A DNA stretch of 64,000 nt from Sphaeroforma sirkka (GCA_001586965.3 LUCW03000005.1:317501-381500); one strand, 5' to 3'; counted from the stretch's first letter, positions 1 through 8,990 are shown. The notes: a model not told the origin generated them from the sequence alone. Numbers and translations: made by a program.

Positions 1-235
1 TTGCCGACACAACTATAGAGTTTGGGTGCTGCTCGGTCTCGCCGGCCTTGGATCCAATGGCAATGCTGTGTGCGCCCTGGCTGTTGTTGCCCGCATCGCG
101 CCCGATGGCGATGGCGTCCTTGCCCTGGGCCGTCTGACCGGCATGGTACCCAATGGCCACGGCTTCGCTGGCCTGGTACACCTCCCCGGCATTCGTGCCC
201 AGCTTCACGCTCGTGTTTCCGACACTCCAAACCAT
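1..235 (-). CDS. YadA-like head-repeat fibre protein, 5' part only (runs off the left edge)
   Basis: The minus strand is open from an ATG at 235 to the window edge with no stop. The translation starts MVWSVGNTSVKLGTNAG and continues with repeats of about 14 residues containing AVAIG/AIAIG and AGxxxQG, the pattern of trimeric autotransporter (YadA-like) head domains. The start M-x-W-x-x-G-x-x-x-V-x-x-G is shared with the next two genes (MPWTIGTRNVRFG, MSWNFGVNSVRIG), so these are tandem paralogues. An A-run followed by ATATTTA lies about 47 bases upstream, as in its neighbours. The C-terminus is outside the window, so collagen or S74 domains cannot be judged. The role is inferred to be a virion surface fibre. 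Confidence 0.8.
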   Translation of the reverse strand, partial: MVWSVGNTSVKLGTNAGEVYQASEAVAIGYHAGQTAQGKDAIAIGRDAGNNSQGAHSIAIGSKAGETEQHPNSIVVSA

Positions 236-265
236 CTTTTTTTTTTCTTTTGATTTTGTTACAGT

Positions 266-290
266 GTTAAAAAAAAAAAAATATTTAGAG
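266..290 (-). promoter_or_regulatory. Probable promoter, TAAATATTTTT type
   Basis: On the minus strand the sequence reads CTAAATAT followed by a run of T, 45-50 bases before the ATG at 235. The same block stands at nearly the same distance upstream of the head-repeat genes starting at 2378 and 4571. The repetition is seen directly; the promoter role is inferred. Confidence 0.4.
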
Positions 291-2378
291 CGCAGCCAGC
301 GTTTTCGCGTTCCTCTGCTGCAGCGCCAGCACGTACGTGGTCAGGTCGTTCCACTTAATGTCCACTGGGCGCCCCGCTGCATCGACATGCACAAGCGACG
401 GCGCCGCCGCCAGCACGTCCTCGGCTACCAGCCCACAGTACTCGACGTCCAGCGGCTCCTGGACACTGCTGTTTCTCCTGCAGTAGTAGGCCCCCTCCCT
501 GTATCTGAACGTGCTGGGGGTGAGCTTCCGCAGGCCCGCCAGCACCGCCTCTGTGGTCGCCTCCGGCACGTCGGCAATGTCCGTCTTTGTCTGCGCCGAC
601 GAGCTGCCGTACGTGATCTCGTACGTGGACGGGTTGTAGTACAGCCGATTGCTGTTGACGGCGTTGCGCAGCGGTCTCGCGTAGAACGCATTCCCTATGC
701 TGGGGTTGAGGCCCGTCGCCGAGTCCGATGCATCGAGGACAATCGTCTGCGCGGGACAGTTCGTCATGCCGGCCCGCGTCCCAATCACCAGGGACCCTTC
801 GCCGAGGTTCGTCATCCCGGCCCGGTACCCCACGGCAATCCCGTCAAACCCCTCGTTGTAGCGCCCCGACTCGAACCCGAGGGCCAGGGCGTTGTCCCCC
901 TGGTCCACCTCGCCGGCGCTCGCCCCCAGCGCGACGGTATCTCCGCCCTGGTGGTATCGGCCGGCCTCTCGGCCCACGGCAACCGCGTTCTTCTGCTGGT
1001 CGTCGTTCGCGGCATACGACCCAATGGCCACAGACCCCTGCTGCTGCATCAGCTCGCCACAGAACTCGCCCAGCGCCACCGAGTATTCCCTCTGCTCGGA
1101 AGCCGCTGCACCCTGCCCGACCGCCACGGTTTCTATGCCCTGGCTCAGCGACCCCGCGTTCTTCCCCACAGCCACTGCACTGGTCCCTTGCCCGACGGTA
1201 CCGGCGCCGCAGGCCACACGCACCTTCTCCCCGCCCGCAACCCAGGCGCTGCCCGACCACCTAAGGTAGTCGGAGGTGCATGATCCTGCTGGCATCGCCA
1301 TTGATGCGCCGTTGGGTCCCGCGGGGCCGGTGGCGCCCGTTTCCCCGACTATGGATTCGCCTATGGGTCCCGCCGGCCCATCGGCGCCCTTTCCCCCAGC
1401 TGCTCCTTGGACACCCTGGCTCCCCTGGGGTCCCTGGGGCCCGGTGTCCCCGACTGCAACCGCGTCGGCGCCAGCGGCTCCGGTGGGGCCCGTGGGCCCC
1501 TGTACTCCGTCTGCACCGGGCACGTCCAGGACGTAGGGGACTGCGACCCGGTAGTCGTCAGAGTAGTGGACGGTGAGTTCGTCGTCCCCGCGAACCACAT
1601 TCGTTACGTCGGGGCCGTTGTCTCCCCGTTTGGATTTGGCTTGTGGAACCACGACCACGGTTCCGTTGGTCATGATAAAGCGCAGCGCTGTTCCACCCGA
1701 CACCGGGGTCATGGACACAATGCCCGCGCCCCTGTCGCCCTTGCTACCGCGGACGTCGCCCGTGGTGTACGTGGTTTTGTCCGTGAGCACGGTGTGCACT
1801 TTGCCGTCGGAGGTGAGCTCCATGGAGTCCACGGAGGGGCCGGTGGCTCCGACGAACCCGTCCAGTCCCACGGGCCCACGCGGGCCGAAAACGGGGCCCA
1901 CCGTGGCATCGTCCACGGTGGACGACGTCCCATCGTCAAAGTCAAAGACCAGTTTGCCGTTGCCGGGGTCGGAGCGTATCGCAACAACCGAGGCCCCGGG
2001 GTTGCCGCCGTCCTTCATCATAATCGCGGTCTCGACAACCTCGTGTGTCTCAGGGTTGTAGTAGAGGGAAGTGTTTGCGCTGGCGTTGCGGACGGGCTTG
2101 ATGTACGTCCCGTACTCGTGCGTGCTCTGCAACGGGCCCCCGGACGCATTGAGGATCACCGTGGTGGCATGCTGCTTCGTGGACCCGGCGTGCGACCCGA
2201 TCGCCACCCCGTAGTCCCCCTGCTCCCTGCTGCCCGCATTGTTCCCAATGGCAATGCCATCGGTGCCCTGGGTGTGGTTGCCGGCGTACGAGCCGATCGC
2301 GACGCACTCGGTGGCCTGGTCAATGACCCCCGCGTTGCTACCAAAACGCACGTTCCGAGTACCAATTGTCCAAGGCAT
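285..2378 (-). CDS. Collagen-like fibre with YadA-like head repeats and C-terminal S74 chaperone domain
   Basis: This 697-residue protein is modular. Residues 1-90 hold head repeats (AIGNNAG, AIGSHAG). About 165-350 hold collagen triplets such as GPQGPQGSQG and GATGPAGPNG, broken by beta-rich spacers. About 370-560 hold a second head-repeat block. About 590-697 match the intramolecular chaperone (peptidase S74) domain of phage tail spikes: the proposed self-cleavage dyad is Ser593 and Lys598 (S-x4-K), followed by LRKLTPSTFRYR, GLVAEDV and DIKWNDLTTYVLAL. In the known family this domain trimerises the fibre and then cuts itself off. The ATG at 2378 is preceded by the shared A/T-rich box. The gene lies between two paralogues on the same strand. 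A virion surface fibre is inferred. Confidence 0.85.
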   Translation of the reverse strand: MPWTIGTRNVRFGSNAGVIDQATECVAIGSYAGNHTQGTDGIAIGNNAGSREQGDYGVAIGSHAGSTKQHATTVILNASGGPLQSTHEYGTYIKPVRNASANTSLYYNPETHEVVETAIMMKDGGNPGASVVAIRSDPGNGKLVFDFDDGTSSTVDDATVGPVFGPRGPVGLDGFVGATGPSVDSMELTSDGKVHTVLTDKTTYTTGDVRGSKGDRGAGIVSMTPVSGGTALRFIMTNGTVVVVPQAKSKRGDNGPDVTNVVRGDDELTVHYSDDYRVAVPYVLDVPGADGVQGPTGPTGAAGADAVAVGDTGPQGPQGSQGVQGAAGGKGADGPAGPIGESIVGETGATGPAGPNGASMAMPAGSCTSDYLRWSGSAWVAGGEKVRVACGAGTVGQGTSAVAVGKNAGSLSQGIETVAVGQGAAASEQREYSVALGEFCGELMQQQGSVAIGSYAANDDQQKNAVAVGREAGRYHQGGDTVALGASAGEVDQGDNALALGFESGRYNEGFDGIAVGYRAGMTNLGEGSLVIGTRAGMTNCPAQTIVLDASDSATGLNPSIGNAFYARPLRNAVNSNRLYYNPSTYEITYGSSSAQTKTDIADVPEATTEAVLAGLRKLTPSTFRYREGAYYCRRNSSVQEPLDVEYCGLVAEDVLAAAPSLVHVDAAGRPVDIKWNDLTTYVLALQQRNAKTLAAL

Positions 2379-2408
2379 GTTTGTTTTTATTTCCTTTTTG
2401 GTAGTACC

Positions 2409-2428
2409 ACAAAAAAAAAATATTTAAA
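2409..2428 (-). promoter_or_regulatory. Probable promoter, AAATATTTTT type
   Basis: On the minus strand TTTAAATA is followed by ten T, about 43 bases before the ATG at 2378. It matches the boxes before the ATGs at 235 and 4571. The 50-bp gap between the two genes contains little else. Confidence 0.4.
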
Positions 2429-4571
2429 TTAGGCGCGCTGCTCGAGCGCTTGGATCTGGAGCTCCTGCTTCTTGGCGAGCTCCAGCATGTAGCACGTCAG
2501 GTCGTTCCATTTTATGTCGCACGGCACGTCGTCAAAGTCCCTGAACACGAGTTCCGGCACGGTCTCGCCGACCGCCTCCGCGATCAGGCCCGTGTACGGC
2601 ACGTCCACCTCGGTGGCCGGCTCGTTGTCCTCCACGTCATCCACATCGGTCTTGTAGTACGTGGCTTCCGCATACCGGAACTGCTGGGGGGTGAGCGTCT
2701 CGAGGCGCCGCAGCACGTCGTCCAGGGCATCGGGCGCCATGGCCGCAATGTCCTTCTTGGTTGAGGCGCTCGAGCTGCCGTATGTGATCTCGTACGTGCT
2801 GGGGTTGTAGTACAGGGCCGCCGCGCTGACGAGGTTGCGCACGGGCGCAACGTGGACCGCCCCGTACGCGTCCGAGTTCAGCACGCTCCCGCCGCCCCTC
2901 GCGGAGAGGATGATGGACTTCTCTGAGGACCGCTTCTTGCCGGTCCCACCCCAGCAGGACGCAGTAGTCGCCCGAGTCCAGGTAGGCGCCGTACCGCCCC
3001 ATGGTTACGTTTCCAAACCCAATCCCGGTCATGCCTGTCTGGCACCCGATGGCGGTCATGGTGCCCCCAGGAGCCGTCTCGCCGGACCGCCAGCCCAGCC
3101 CGACATCGTAGCCGTAAGGGGACTTTTCGTACAGGGCCTCGTGGCCGACCGCAGTACAGAAGGGGTTGCTGCCCGTGGTCATGGTGAATGGCCCAATGGA
3201 CGTCGCGTACTCGGCGGCATTGGTCATGCCCGCCTGGCTGCCGACAAGCACCGTGTGGCGCGCAGCGGCTGTCTTCCCGGCATCCACGCCAAGGGCCACG
3301 CTGCCGCCCGCGGCGCCCGTGCTCCCGGCGGCGCCCTGGCTGGTCTGCCCGGCGTTTGCGCCCACCGCTACGCAATTTGCGCCCTGACTAGTGGCCCCGG
3401 CGTTGCACGACAGCTTGACCGAGCTCTGCAGCGTGGTCCCGTTTGTGGTCCACGCGTTGCCGCTGTAGATGAAGTAGTCTGACACACAGACGCCGCTTTG
3501 CCCGCCCGCCGCACTGGAGCCCGCTGGGCCCGTGGGGCCGGTCGCGCCCTGGACTGGGATTCCCGGGGGGCCATCTGGACCCTTGTCGCCTTTTTGGCCC
3601 TGGGCCCCGGGCAAGCCCTGAATGCCCTTGTCACCTCGGGGGCCCGTGGCGCCCGTGGCGCTGTTCTTCCCGGCAGGGCCTTTTGCACCCGCTGGGCCAG
3701 CGGGGCCACGGTCCCCATTCGGTCCCCGGAAGGGTGTGATTGTGCGCTCGGTGCCGTCGGAGAGCTCAAACGTTAGCCCGGTCGATGCGAGCCCGTCCAC
3801 ATCGGTTATGGAGATGCCCTTGGCGCCATCGGCACCCTTTACCGACGGAAGGAAGCCCTTCTGCCCATCCGTCAGCGTGATGACTAGACTATTGGAACTG
3901 TCTACGGTGGCCGTGTGGACGCCAAGGCCTGCGTCGCCCGGGGGGCCTCTGATGGACCCCAGGACCAGCACCGTTCCGTCCAACAAGATTGCGATCAGAC
4001 GGTCCTGGTTGTCAATCGCCAACGACGCAACGCCGTTGCCCTGGGCACCCTGCGGGCCGGGGCTGCCCGGCGGGCCCGGGGGCCCGCGCCCCGGCGGCCC
4101 CAAGAGTATACTGCAGTCGTCGAGCTCGGCGTCGATGCGGTCGATGTAAGGGTTGTAGGTCAGATGCATAACACCCAGGCCGTCCTTCCCGGCAGGCGAA
4201 TCGGCATCCCCGTCGCCGTCATACGATATCTCGCCTGTAAGGCGGTTGTAGCGGAGGGTGTGGGTTCCTTTATCCCAGGCCACGGGCCGCAGGACAAAGG
4301 TGCCTTCTCCCGCACTGCTCGTGGTGTTGGCCGACGACGCAATGATGATGGAGTTTCGGTCCTGGGCACTGCGCGCCGCCGCAGTCGAGCCTATGGCCAC
4401 GGCATGGTCGCCCTGGTTGGCAAAGGCGGCGCTGTCGCCTATGGCCACGGCGTCGATGCCCTGGTAGTTGGATCCCGCGTTCGTCCCAACGGCGGTCCCC
4501 CCCTTCCCCTGTTCATTGGTTCCGGCGCGACGGCCAATGCGCACAGAGTTTACGCCAAAGTTCCACGACAT
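2429..4571 (-). CDS. Collagen-like fibre with head repeats and S74 chaperone domain, frame split
   Basis: A third paralogue. The N-terminal start MSWNFGVNSVRIG is chosen over an upstream ATG because it aligns with the other two family starts. Head repeats come first (AVGTNAG, AIGDSAA), then a long collagen region with GPPGRGPPG and GPRGDKGIQG, a second head-repeat block, and an S74 domain near the C-terminus with the Ser-x4-Lys dyad in GSSSASTKKDI, then FRYAEATYY, GLIAEAV and DIKWNDLTCYMLEL. The reading frame is not continuous: the last 150 codons lie in another frame, so there is about one break. It could be a real lesion or a sequence error, since both parts keep family-like sequence. A virion fibre is inferred. 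Confidence 0.75.
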
Positions 4572-4602
4572 GTTTGTTTTTCGAATACGATTTTGGTATA
4601 AG

Positions 4603-4617
4603 TAAAAAAAAATATTC
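4603..4617 (-). promoter_or_regulatory. Probable promoter, AATATTTTT type
   Basis: On the minus strand AATATT plus a T-run lies about 42 bases upstream of the ATG at 4571. It is shared with the other head-repeat genes. It may also serve divergently with the FEN1-like gene that starts at 4687. Confidence 0.35.
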
Positions 4618-4686
4618 GTTTTCGTTCCATTTTCACACTGGCTATCTTGAAAGCACTCACCACATACACGCATCTACAAACACACA

Positions 4687-5502
4687 ATGGGGGTCAAGGG
4701 GCTCTTCAAGTACATCCGGGACAACGATCTCGTGGAGACGGTGGACGCGGCCCAGTACGCGGGCAAAACGGTTGCCGTGGACCTGTGCCACCTCATCTGC
4801 ACCCTCAAGTCGGTGCCCAACGGCAAGTCCACCTGGCGGGCTGCCTTCGAGCGACGCCATGCGCTGTTGGCCCACCTCGGCATTGGCGTCGTGTATGTCG
4901 CTGACGGGACCGACAACGCCGAGGCCAAGGCGGAGTGCCACGTGGAGCGCGCAGCGCGCCCGCGCATCCTGGAGCCCGAGGACATTGCGTTCGTCGAGGG
5001 CGCGGTGGCGCCGTCGCAGTTTGCGGTCTCGAGCGGCGAGGGCGAGCATTACTGTGTGGCAATGGTGCAGATGGGGTTCGCCGACTACGTGCTGACCGGG
5101 GACGCCGATGCGTTTCTGCTCGGGGCCCCGTGTGTGATTGTCAAGATGAGTGTGCTGCACGACCCGAACACGGGGCAGGACCAGGGGGCGTTCGAGATGG
5201 TCGACACGCGCCGGGTCCTCAGGAGCCTCGGGCTGGCCCCTCGGTCGCTGCTGGATGCGGCCATCATGGTGGGCACGGACTTTAACGTAGGCGGCGTGCC
5301 GCGGATCCAGATGAAGACGGCCATTAACCTGATGGCCAAGCACGGCACGTTTGCGCAGTACTGCAAGGTCAAGCAGTACACACCGGACTTTGACTATGGT
5401 GCGGTGGTCGCCCTGATGCGCGTGAGCCCGGCCATGAAGATGGACGTCCAGGAGCGCTTTGACGATTTCTGCGGCGACGATTTCTGCGGCGACGATGGTT
5501 GA
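4687..5502 (+). CDS. FEN1/XPG-family flap endonuclease
   Basis: A 271-residue protein starting MGVKGLFKYI, matching the MGIxGL start of FEN1/XPG nucleases. Metal-binding acidic residues typical of the family are visible: Asp32 in VAVDLCH, Asp73 in VADG, the GEGE motif in SGEGEHYC near 120, the paired Asp in TGDADAF near 138, and GTDFNVGG near 198 as the H2TH entry. The family cuts 5' flaps during Okazaki-fragment processing and repair. The protein is shorter than cellular FEN1 (about 380) and lacks a clear C-terminal PCNA-binding box; instead it ends in a small duplicated DDFCGDDFCGDD. The PCNA-like clamp at 30746 and the polymerase at 50884 are likely partners. Confidence 0.88.
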   Translation: MGVKGLFKYIRDNDLVETVDAAQYAGKTVAVDLCHLICTLKSVPNGKSTWRAAFERRHALLAHLGIGVVYVADGTDNAEAKAECHVERAARPRILEPEDIAFVEGAVAPSQFAVSSGEGEHYCVAMVQMGFADYVLTGDADAFLLGAPCVIVKMSVLHDPNTGQDQGAFEMVDTRRVLRSLGLAPRSLLDAAIMVGTDFNVGGVPRIQMKTAINLMAKHGTFAQYCKVKQYTPDFDYGAVVALMRVSPAMKMDVQERFDDFCGDDFCGDDG

Positions 5503-5564
5503 GTGCCTTAAGAAGTATCCATTTTAGAAAAAACAGTTACTAATAAAACCCCTTTAAAAAAACA

Positions 5565-6410
5565 ATGAGTGGTATTCTGCGTGATGATGCCCTGTACCTG
5601 AAGGATGCGAACGGGGTCTACAGCAACCTCGGCCAGCTGTTCACCACGCTCGAGGTCCACGACACGCACCTGCTGATTGAGCTGCCGAACGGCACGCAGT
5701 TCAACCTGATCCGGAAGCCCGACACGCCCGACTCGCACCTGCCCCTCAACGCAAAGTGTGGGAGGGTGAACCGTCTGCACGTGGAGCGCCAGGTGCTGAC
5801 CGTCGTGTTTGACAGCGGGGTCCGCGGCTACATCCCATCCGTCTCCCTGTCGGGCTGCTCGCCCCAGAAGCCCAAGTGTGTGCCGCGGCACACGCTGATG
5901 CCCAAGCTCTCCCAATGCAACCCCCTTAGCATGTACAAGAAGCCGCCGTGCAGTCCATGCAACACACCCCCTTCCAAGTGCCCACCCAAGCCGTGCCCGC
6001 CCAAGCAGTACAGGCCCCCATGTCCACCCAAGCCGTGTCCCCCGCAGTACAAGGGGGCATGCCCGCCCAAGCCGTGTCCTCCGCAGTACAAGCCGTGCGA
6101 CCCGTGCCCCCCGAAATACAACTGTCCCCAGTACAACAAGCCACCGTGCCCCCCAAAGTGTCCGCCGAAGCCGTGTCCACCGAAGCCGTGTCCCCCCAAG
6201 CCGTGTCCGCCAAAGTGTACTCCTAAGCCCTGCACGAAACCCCCCGTGTCTGTAAGCTCCGAATGCGACTCCTACGTCCCCGAGCCTCTGCGCTACAGAA
6301 ACTGCAACTCGACCACCACCGATCTACCCGTACTAACCCACGCTGACGTCGACCAGGACGGCTCCATGGGTCTGCTCCCGGTCACACTGGAAAAGGGCAA
6401 TGTGATCTAG
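5565..6410 (+). CDS. Cys/Pro-rich repeat protein (CPPKPCPP repeats)
   Basis: 281 residues. The first 110 form a probably folded, beta-rich domain of unknown family (LFTTLEVHDTHLLIELPNG, VLTVVFDSGVRGYIPSV). Residues about 125-225 are a low-complexity tract of CPPKPCPP and PPQYK units with more than 30 cysteines, and the tail is an acidic, ordinary sequence. No signal peptide is seen. The regular cysteine spacing suggests an extensively disulphide-crosslinked structural protein. The Erv1-like oxidase at 15069 could oxidise it, which is inference only. The gene at 22527 has a similar Cys/Pro character. Confidence 0.75.
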   Translation: MSGILRDDALYLKDANGVYSNLGQLFTTLEVHDTHLLIELPNGTQFNLIRKPDTPDSHLPLNAKCGRVNRLHVERQVLTVVFDSGVRGYIPSVSLSGCSPQKPKCVPRHTLMPKLSQCNPLSMYKKPPCSPCNTPPSKCPPKPCPPKQYRPPCPPKPCPPQYKGACPPKPCPPQYKPCDPCPPKYNCPQYNKPPCPPKCPPKPCPPKPCPPKPCPPKCTPKPCTKPPVSVSSECDSYVPEPLRYRNCNSTTTDLPVLTHADVDQDGSMGLLPVTLEKGNVI

Positions 6411-6513
6411 TCAGTAAAAATAAACAAACAAATAAAAAAAAATAAACGAAATCGCCTATAGGGATACCAGGCCACGTCCAATCCGTACTCGTAAAAAAAT
6501 AAAAAACAGAAAC

Positions 6514-7119
6514 ATGTTGATGCGCGGCGAGTTCTCGATCCCGGCCGCGGAAATTGGCCAGAGCATGCACCTGGTCATTGGCAAATACTATCGGCGCATC
6601 ATCGGCACGTACAAGAAGGGGCTGGGTCTGGTGATCCACGTTAGCGACAAGTACACCATCCTCAGCGAGACCCTGGTCCCGAATTCACCCGAGGTGAAAG
6701 TCGTCGTGGAGTTTGACGTGACGTTCCTCCGCCTTGTTTTGGGGGACATTCTCCCCGTGTGCGTGGAGCGCGTCGACTCCCGCATGGTGACGTTCAAGCA
6801 CTCCGCGAACACGCGTCTTATCTGCACACAAGAGATGATTGCCAAGCAGGGGTTCAAGTACGACTCCATGGGCGAGCGGTACGTGAACCTCGACACGGGC
6901 ATGGTGGTGGCTACCAACATGCCCATCCAGGTGCGTATCACGAACACGCGCGTCATTGCGGGCAAGGTGTGTCTCGTCGTGGACATTGTGCAGCCCGAAA
7001 AAGCGAAACCCGCTACGGACCAGACCGCCGCAGCAACGACAAAACAACAACAACAAACAAACAACAGATCAACAGAACAAAACACCCGTCTGGTGGAACC
7101 GACCCATGTTCCCGTTTAA
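6514..7119 (+). CDS. Probable RNA polymerase subunit Rpb7-like protein
   Basis: 201 residues. The N-terminal half has the layout of the Rpb7/RpoE RNP-like domain (FSIPAAEIG, YYRRIIGTYKKGLGLVIHVSDKYTI, VEFDVTFLRLVLGDIL). The second half resembles the S1/OB part (VERVDSRMVTFKHS, then MPIQVRITNTRVIAGKVCLVVDI). The last 35 residues are Gln/Asn/Thr-rich and disordered. Cellular Rpb7 is about 170 residues and clamps the polymerase stalk; several NCLDVs encode one. The match rests on pattern and length, not on diagnostic catalytic residues, so another OB-fold protein is possible. The end overlaps the next gene by 14 bases. Confidence 0.5.
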   Translation: MLMRGEFSIPAAEIGQSMHLVIGKYYRRIIGTYKKGLGLVIHVSDKYTILSETLVPNSPEVKVVVEFDVTFLRLVLGDILPVCVERVDSRMVTFKHSANTRLICTQEMIAKQGFKYDSMGERYVNLDTGMVVATNMPIQVRITNTRVIAGKVCLVVDIVQPEKAKPATDQTAAATTKQQQQTNNRSTEQNTRLVEPTHVPV

Positions 7120-8032
7120 CAATGTCCTCAAGCCCGTGCTGGTGGACTCGGTGGCGGGTCTGCTAGAGCTCGCCAACGACCACCCCGAGGCCCGTGCAAC
7201 GCCCGCATACGACGGCACCCTCATCCGGGTCTGGTACACCGCCAAGGGCACGTGGCAGCTCTCTACTAGTAGGTGTGTTGACGCACACCGGGCCCACTGG
7301 GGAGCCCGGGAATCGTTTGGCGAGCTGGTGGACAGCATTGTGGACCCCGGGCTCTTTGGGCTCCTGGACAAGACAAAGTGCTACCTATTCCTCCTCCGGG
7401 CATGTTTTGAAACACATGCCGTGGACACGTTCGCCAACCCCCGAGCCTACATGGACGAATCCTACTTTCTGTTCCTGGGCACGACACCTCGCAACGGGAC
7501 CCAGTTCGTCCCCGAGTCCGACCCCGACATGCCGTGGCCATACCATATTGCCACCTACAAGACCGCCGACCTCCCCTTCGTCAAGCAGGATGTGGGTGGC
7601 CACGTTGGCTTTATGGTGTTTACGTCGACGGCGACGTACAAGTACATGTACCCCGAGTTCCGGGTCGTCCACGACGCCAACATCAACCACAGCGTCGTCG
7701 ACCGGGTGCTCGACGCCCGGGGCCTCGTAGGCTACTCGAACTCGGCGCTGAGCGCGTACGCCCCGGTAAACGATACAGTCCGGGAGCTGTACGATGAGTT
7801 CCCGCACCGCTGCGAGTTCCTCGACACACTGGACCGCAATGTGCTGGACAACTGCCACCGCATATACGTCGCATACACGGAACGCGTAATTAGAAACAAT
7901 TTCTGCTTTATTGACCAGCCGCTATACTATATTCTAAAGACGATTTTGTCGGACCGGATCCCCATCCACGGGGCCAGCGACGTCTACTACGTGGCCGTGG
8001 CCATGGGGCGCGTGCGCAACCTGCTGCCGTAG
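7106..8032 (+). CDS. RNA-ligase/nucleotidyltransferase-like protein conserved in large DNA viruses
   Basis: 308 residues from the ATG at 7106 (MFPFNNVLKPV), preferred to an upstream in-frame start because it follows the normal end of the preceding gene. Near residue 35 it reads YDGTLIRVWY, then WQLSTSRCVDA, HWGARESFGEL. This resembles the (Y/I)EGTxIRxF...W.ISTRR.iDA..S.WGS..SFGE pattern of RNA-ligase-like proteins in NCLDVs. The classical KxDG lysine is not at the expected place (Ala-Tyr-Asp-Gly), so catalysis is doubtful. It may be an inactive or divergent ligase-fold protein. It ends 5 bases from the oppositely oriented ERCC4 gene. Confidence 0.4.
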   Translation: MFPFNNVLKPVLVDSVAGLLELANDHPEARATPAYDGTLIRVWYTAKGTWQLSTSRCVDAHRAHWGARESFGELVDSIVDPGLFGLLDKTKCYLFLLRACFETHAVDTFANPRAYMDESYFLFLGTTPRNGTQFVPESDPDMPWPYHIATYKTADLPFVKQDVGGHVGFMVFTSTATYKYMYPEFRVVHDANINHSVVDRVLDARGLVGYSNSALSAYAPVNDTVRELYDEFPHRCEFLDTLDRNVLDNCHRIYVAYTERVIRNNFCFIDQPLYYILKTILSDRIPIHGASDVYYVAVAMGRVRNLLP

Positions 8033-8037
8033 CCGCC

Positions 8038-8820
8038 CTAGAAGGCGTCGGCGATCCTTGTGGCCACTGCGCTGCCCAGCCTCGTCTTCCGGCCGGGCGG
8101 CACGATGCCGGCGATGGCTGCCACGGTACCCTGCCGGTCGTCGGCCAGGGCGGCCTGGACGAATGGGGGCGGGGTGAGAAAACAATGCCCCCTTATTCGC
8201 GTACAAAGATGCACACAAGTAGGACAAGGAGCACGGAAAGAAAATAAAGGATGAAAAAACGTACCACAAGCTTGGTTGGGGACGCATAGAGCCCCTGTAA
8301 GATGGCGGACGTGGCTGGCGTGATGCCCTGGATGGTCTCCAGCATACGGCGCCACACGGTGTCGTTGGCCACATCGCGCTTGGACTTTGCGGTTGCGTAG
8401 GCGGCCGCGGAGCGGGTAAAGGCCGCGCTCTTGCCGTTAAACTTTTTGTCGAGCCGGCTGATGCACAGCACGGACTCGTTTATGCTGGGTGTGTGGATGT
8501 AGACGATGCGGTCGCGGAACAGCGTGTTCTCCAGCGCTGGGATGACCTTGGGGTGGACGGGGCCCTCCAGGAGGTACATGACGCGATCGGCGGAGAAGGC
8601 CTGGACCATGCGGGCCTTCTGAGCCGAGTAGCGGCCGTCTGCGATGCTGCTAAACATGTCCCCGTACGTCTTGCGCTCGATGCAGAGGAGGACCTTCTTG
8701 GCGTTGCCGTCGGCGCAGATGAGAAAGTCGCCGCAGGGCAGGGCGGAGGGCGCTGCGTTGGGAAGCTGGAGCACGGCGTTCTTGACCTCTGCGGGTTCGC
8801 GGGTGTCGACTAGAATCATG
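8038..8820 (-). CDS. ERCC4-type (XPF/Mus81-like) nuclease with HhH tail, gene interrupted by one intron
   Basis: The product starts MILVDTREPAEV at 8820. It shows the complete ERCC4 signature: VDTRE at the start, CGDF near 36, then IERKTYGD (the ERKxxxD core), SSIADGRYSAQKARM. After it come helix-hairpin-helix-like sequences: IQGITPATSAILQGLYASPTKLV. The unspliced frame then runs into hydrophobic, A/T-rich nonsense. Removing 8155-8264 joins KLV in phase to AALADDRQGTVAAIAGIVPPGRK and LGSAVATRIADAF, which completes the second HhH motif as in XPF. The spliced product is about 224 residues. XPF-type nucleases cut branched DNA, so a role in recombination or repair of viral DNA is likely. It is convergent with the gene ending at 8032. 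Confidence 0.85.
8155..8264 (-). other. Spliceosomal-type intron in the ERCC4 nuclease gene
   Basis: 110 bp on the minus strand. The donor is GTACGT directly after codon GTG; the acceptor is TCGTCCAG followed by GCCGCC. The intron is A/T-rich at its 5' half and pyrimidine-rich before the AG, with TTTTCTCACCCC about 20 bases upstream as a possible branch region. The phase is 0 and the flanking exons together give a complete HhH domain. A similar candidate at 28961-29168 shares GTAC, TTTCTCACCC and CCAG. Confidence 0.75.
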
Positions 8821-8821
8821 T

Positions 8822-8990
8822 TTGTAGTGTGTTGTGCTAGTGTAGTGTATTGTGTACTGTGTAGTGTGTTAGTGTATTGTGTTAGTGTATTGGTGCTGTG
8901 GTATTGTGTGCTGTGTATTGGTTGTGGTATTGCGTGCTGCGTGTATTGCGTGTAATGTGTTGTGCTAGTGTTGTGTGTGAGAATGAAGTG
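8822..8990 (-). repeat. Low-complexity leader of the ERCC4 gene
   Basis: A diverged repeat of TAGTGTATTGTG-like units (ACACAATACACTA on the coding strand) fills the leader between the nuclease ATG and the A/T-rich box near 9000. It is open in one frame, but the composition is pure simple repeat and no coding role is supported. Confidence 0.6.

Noticed and set aside
153-1283. Plus-strand open frames opposite the fibre genes
   Set aside because: They are antisense shadows of GC-rich repeats; the minus-strand reading carries the domain motifs.
8038-8374. Separate small genes over the 3' end of the ERCC4 gene
   Set aside because: The frames are explained by the second exon and the intron; they have no start signal of their own.
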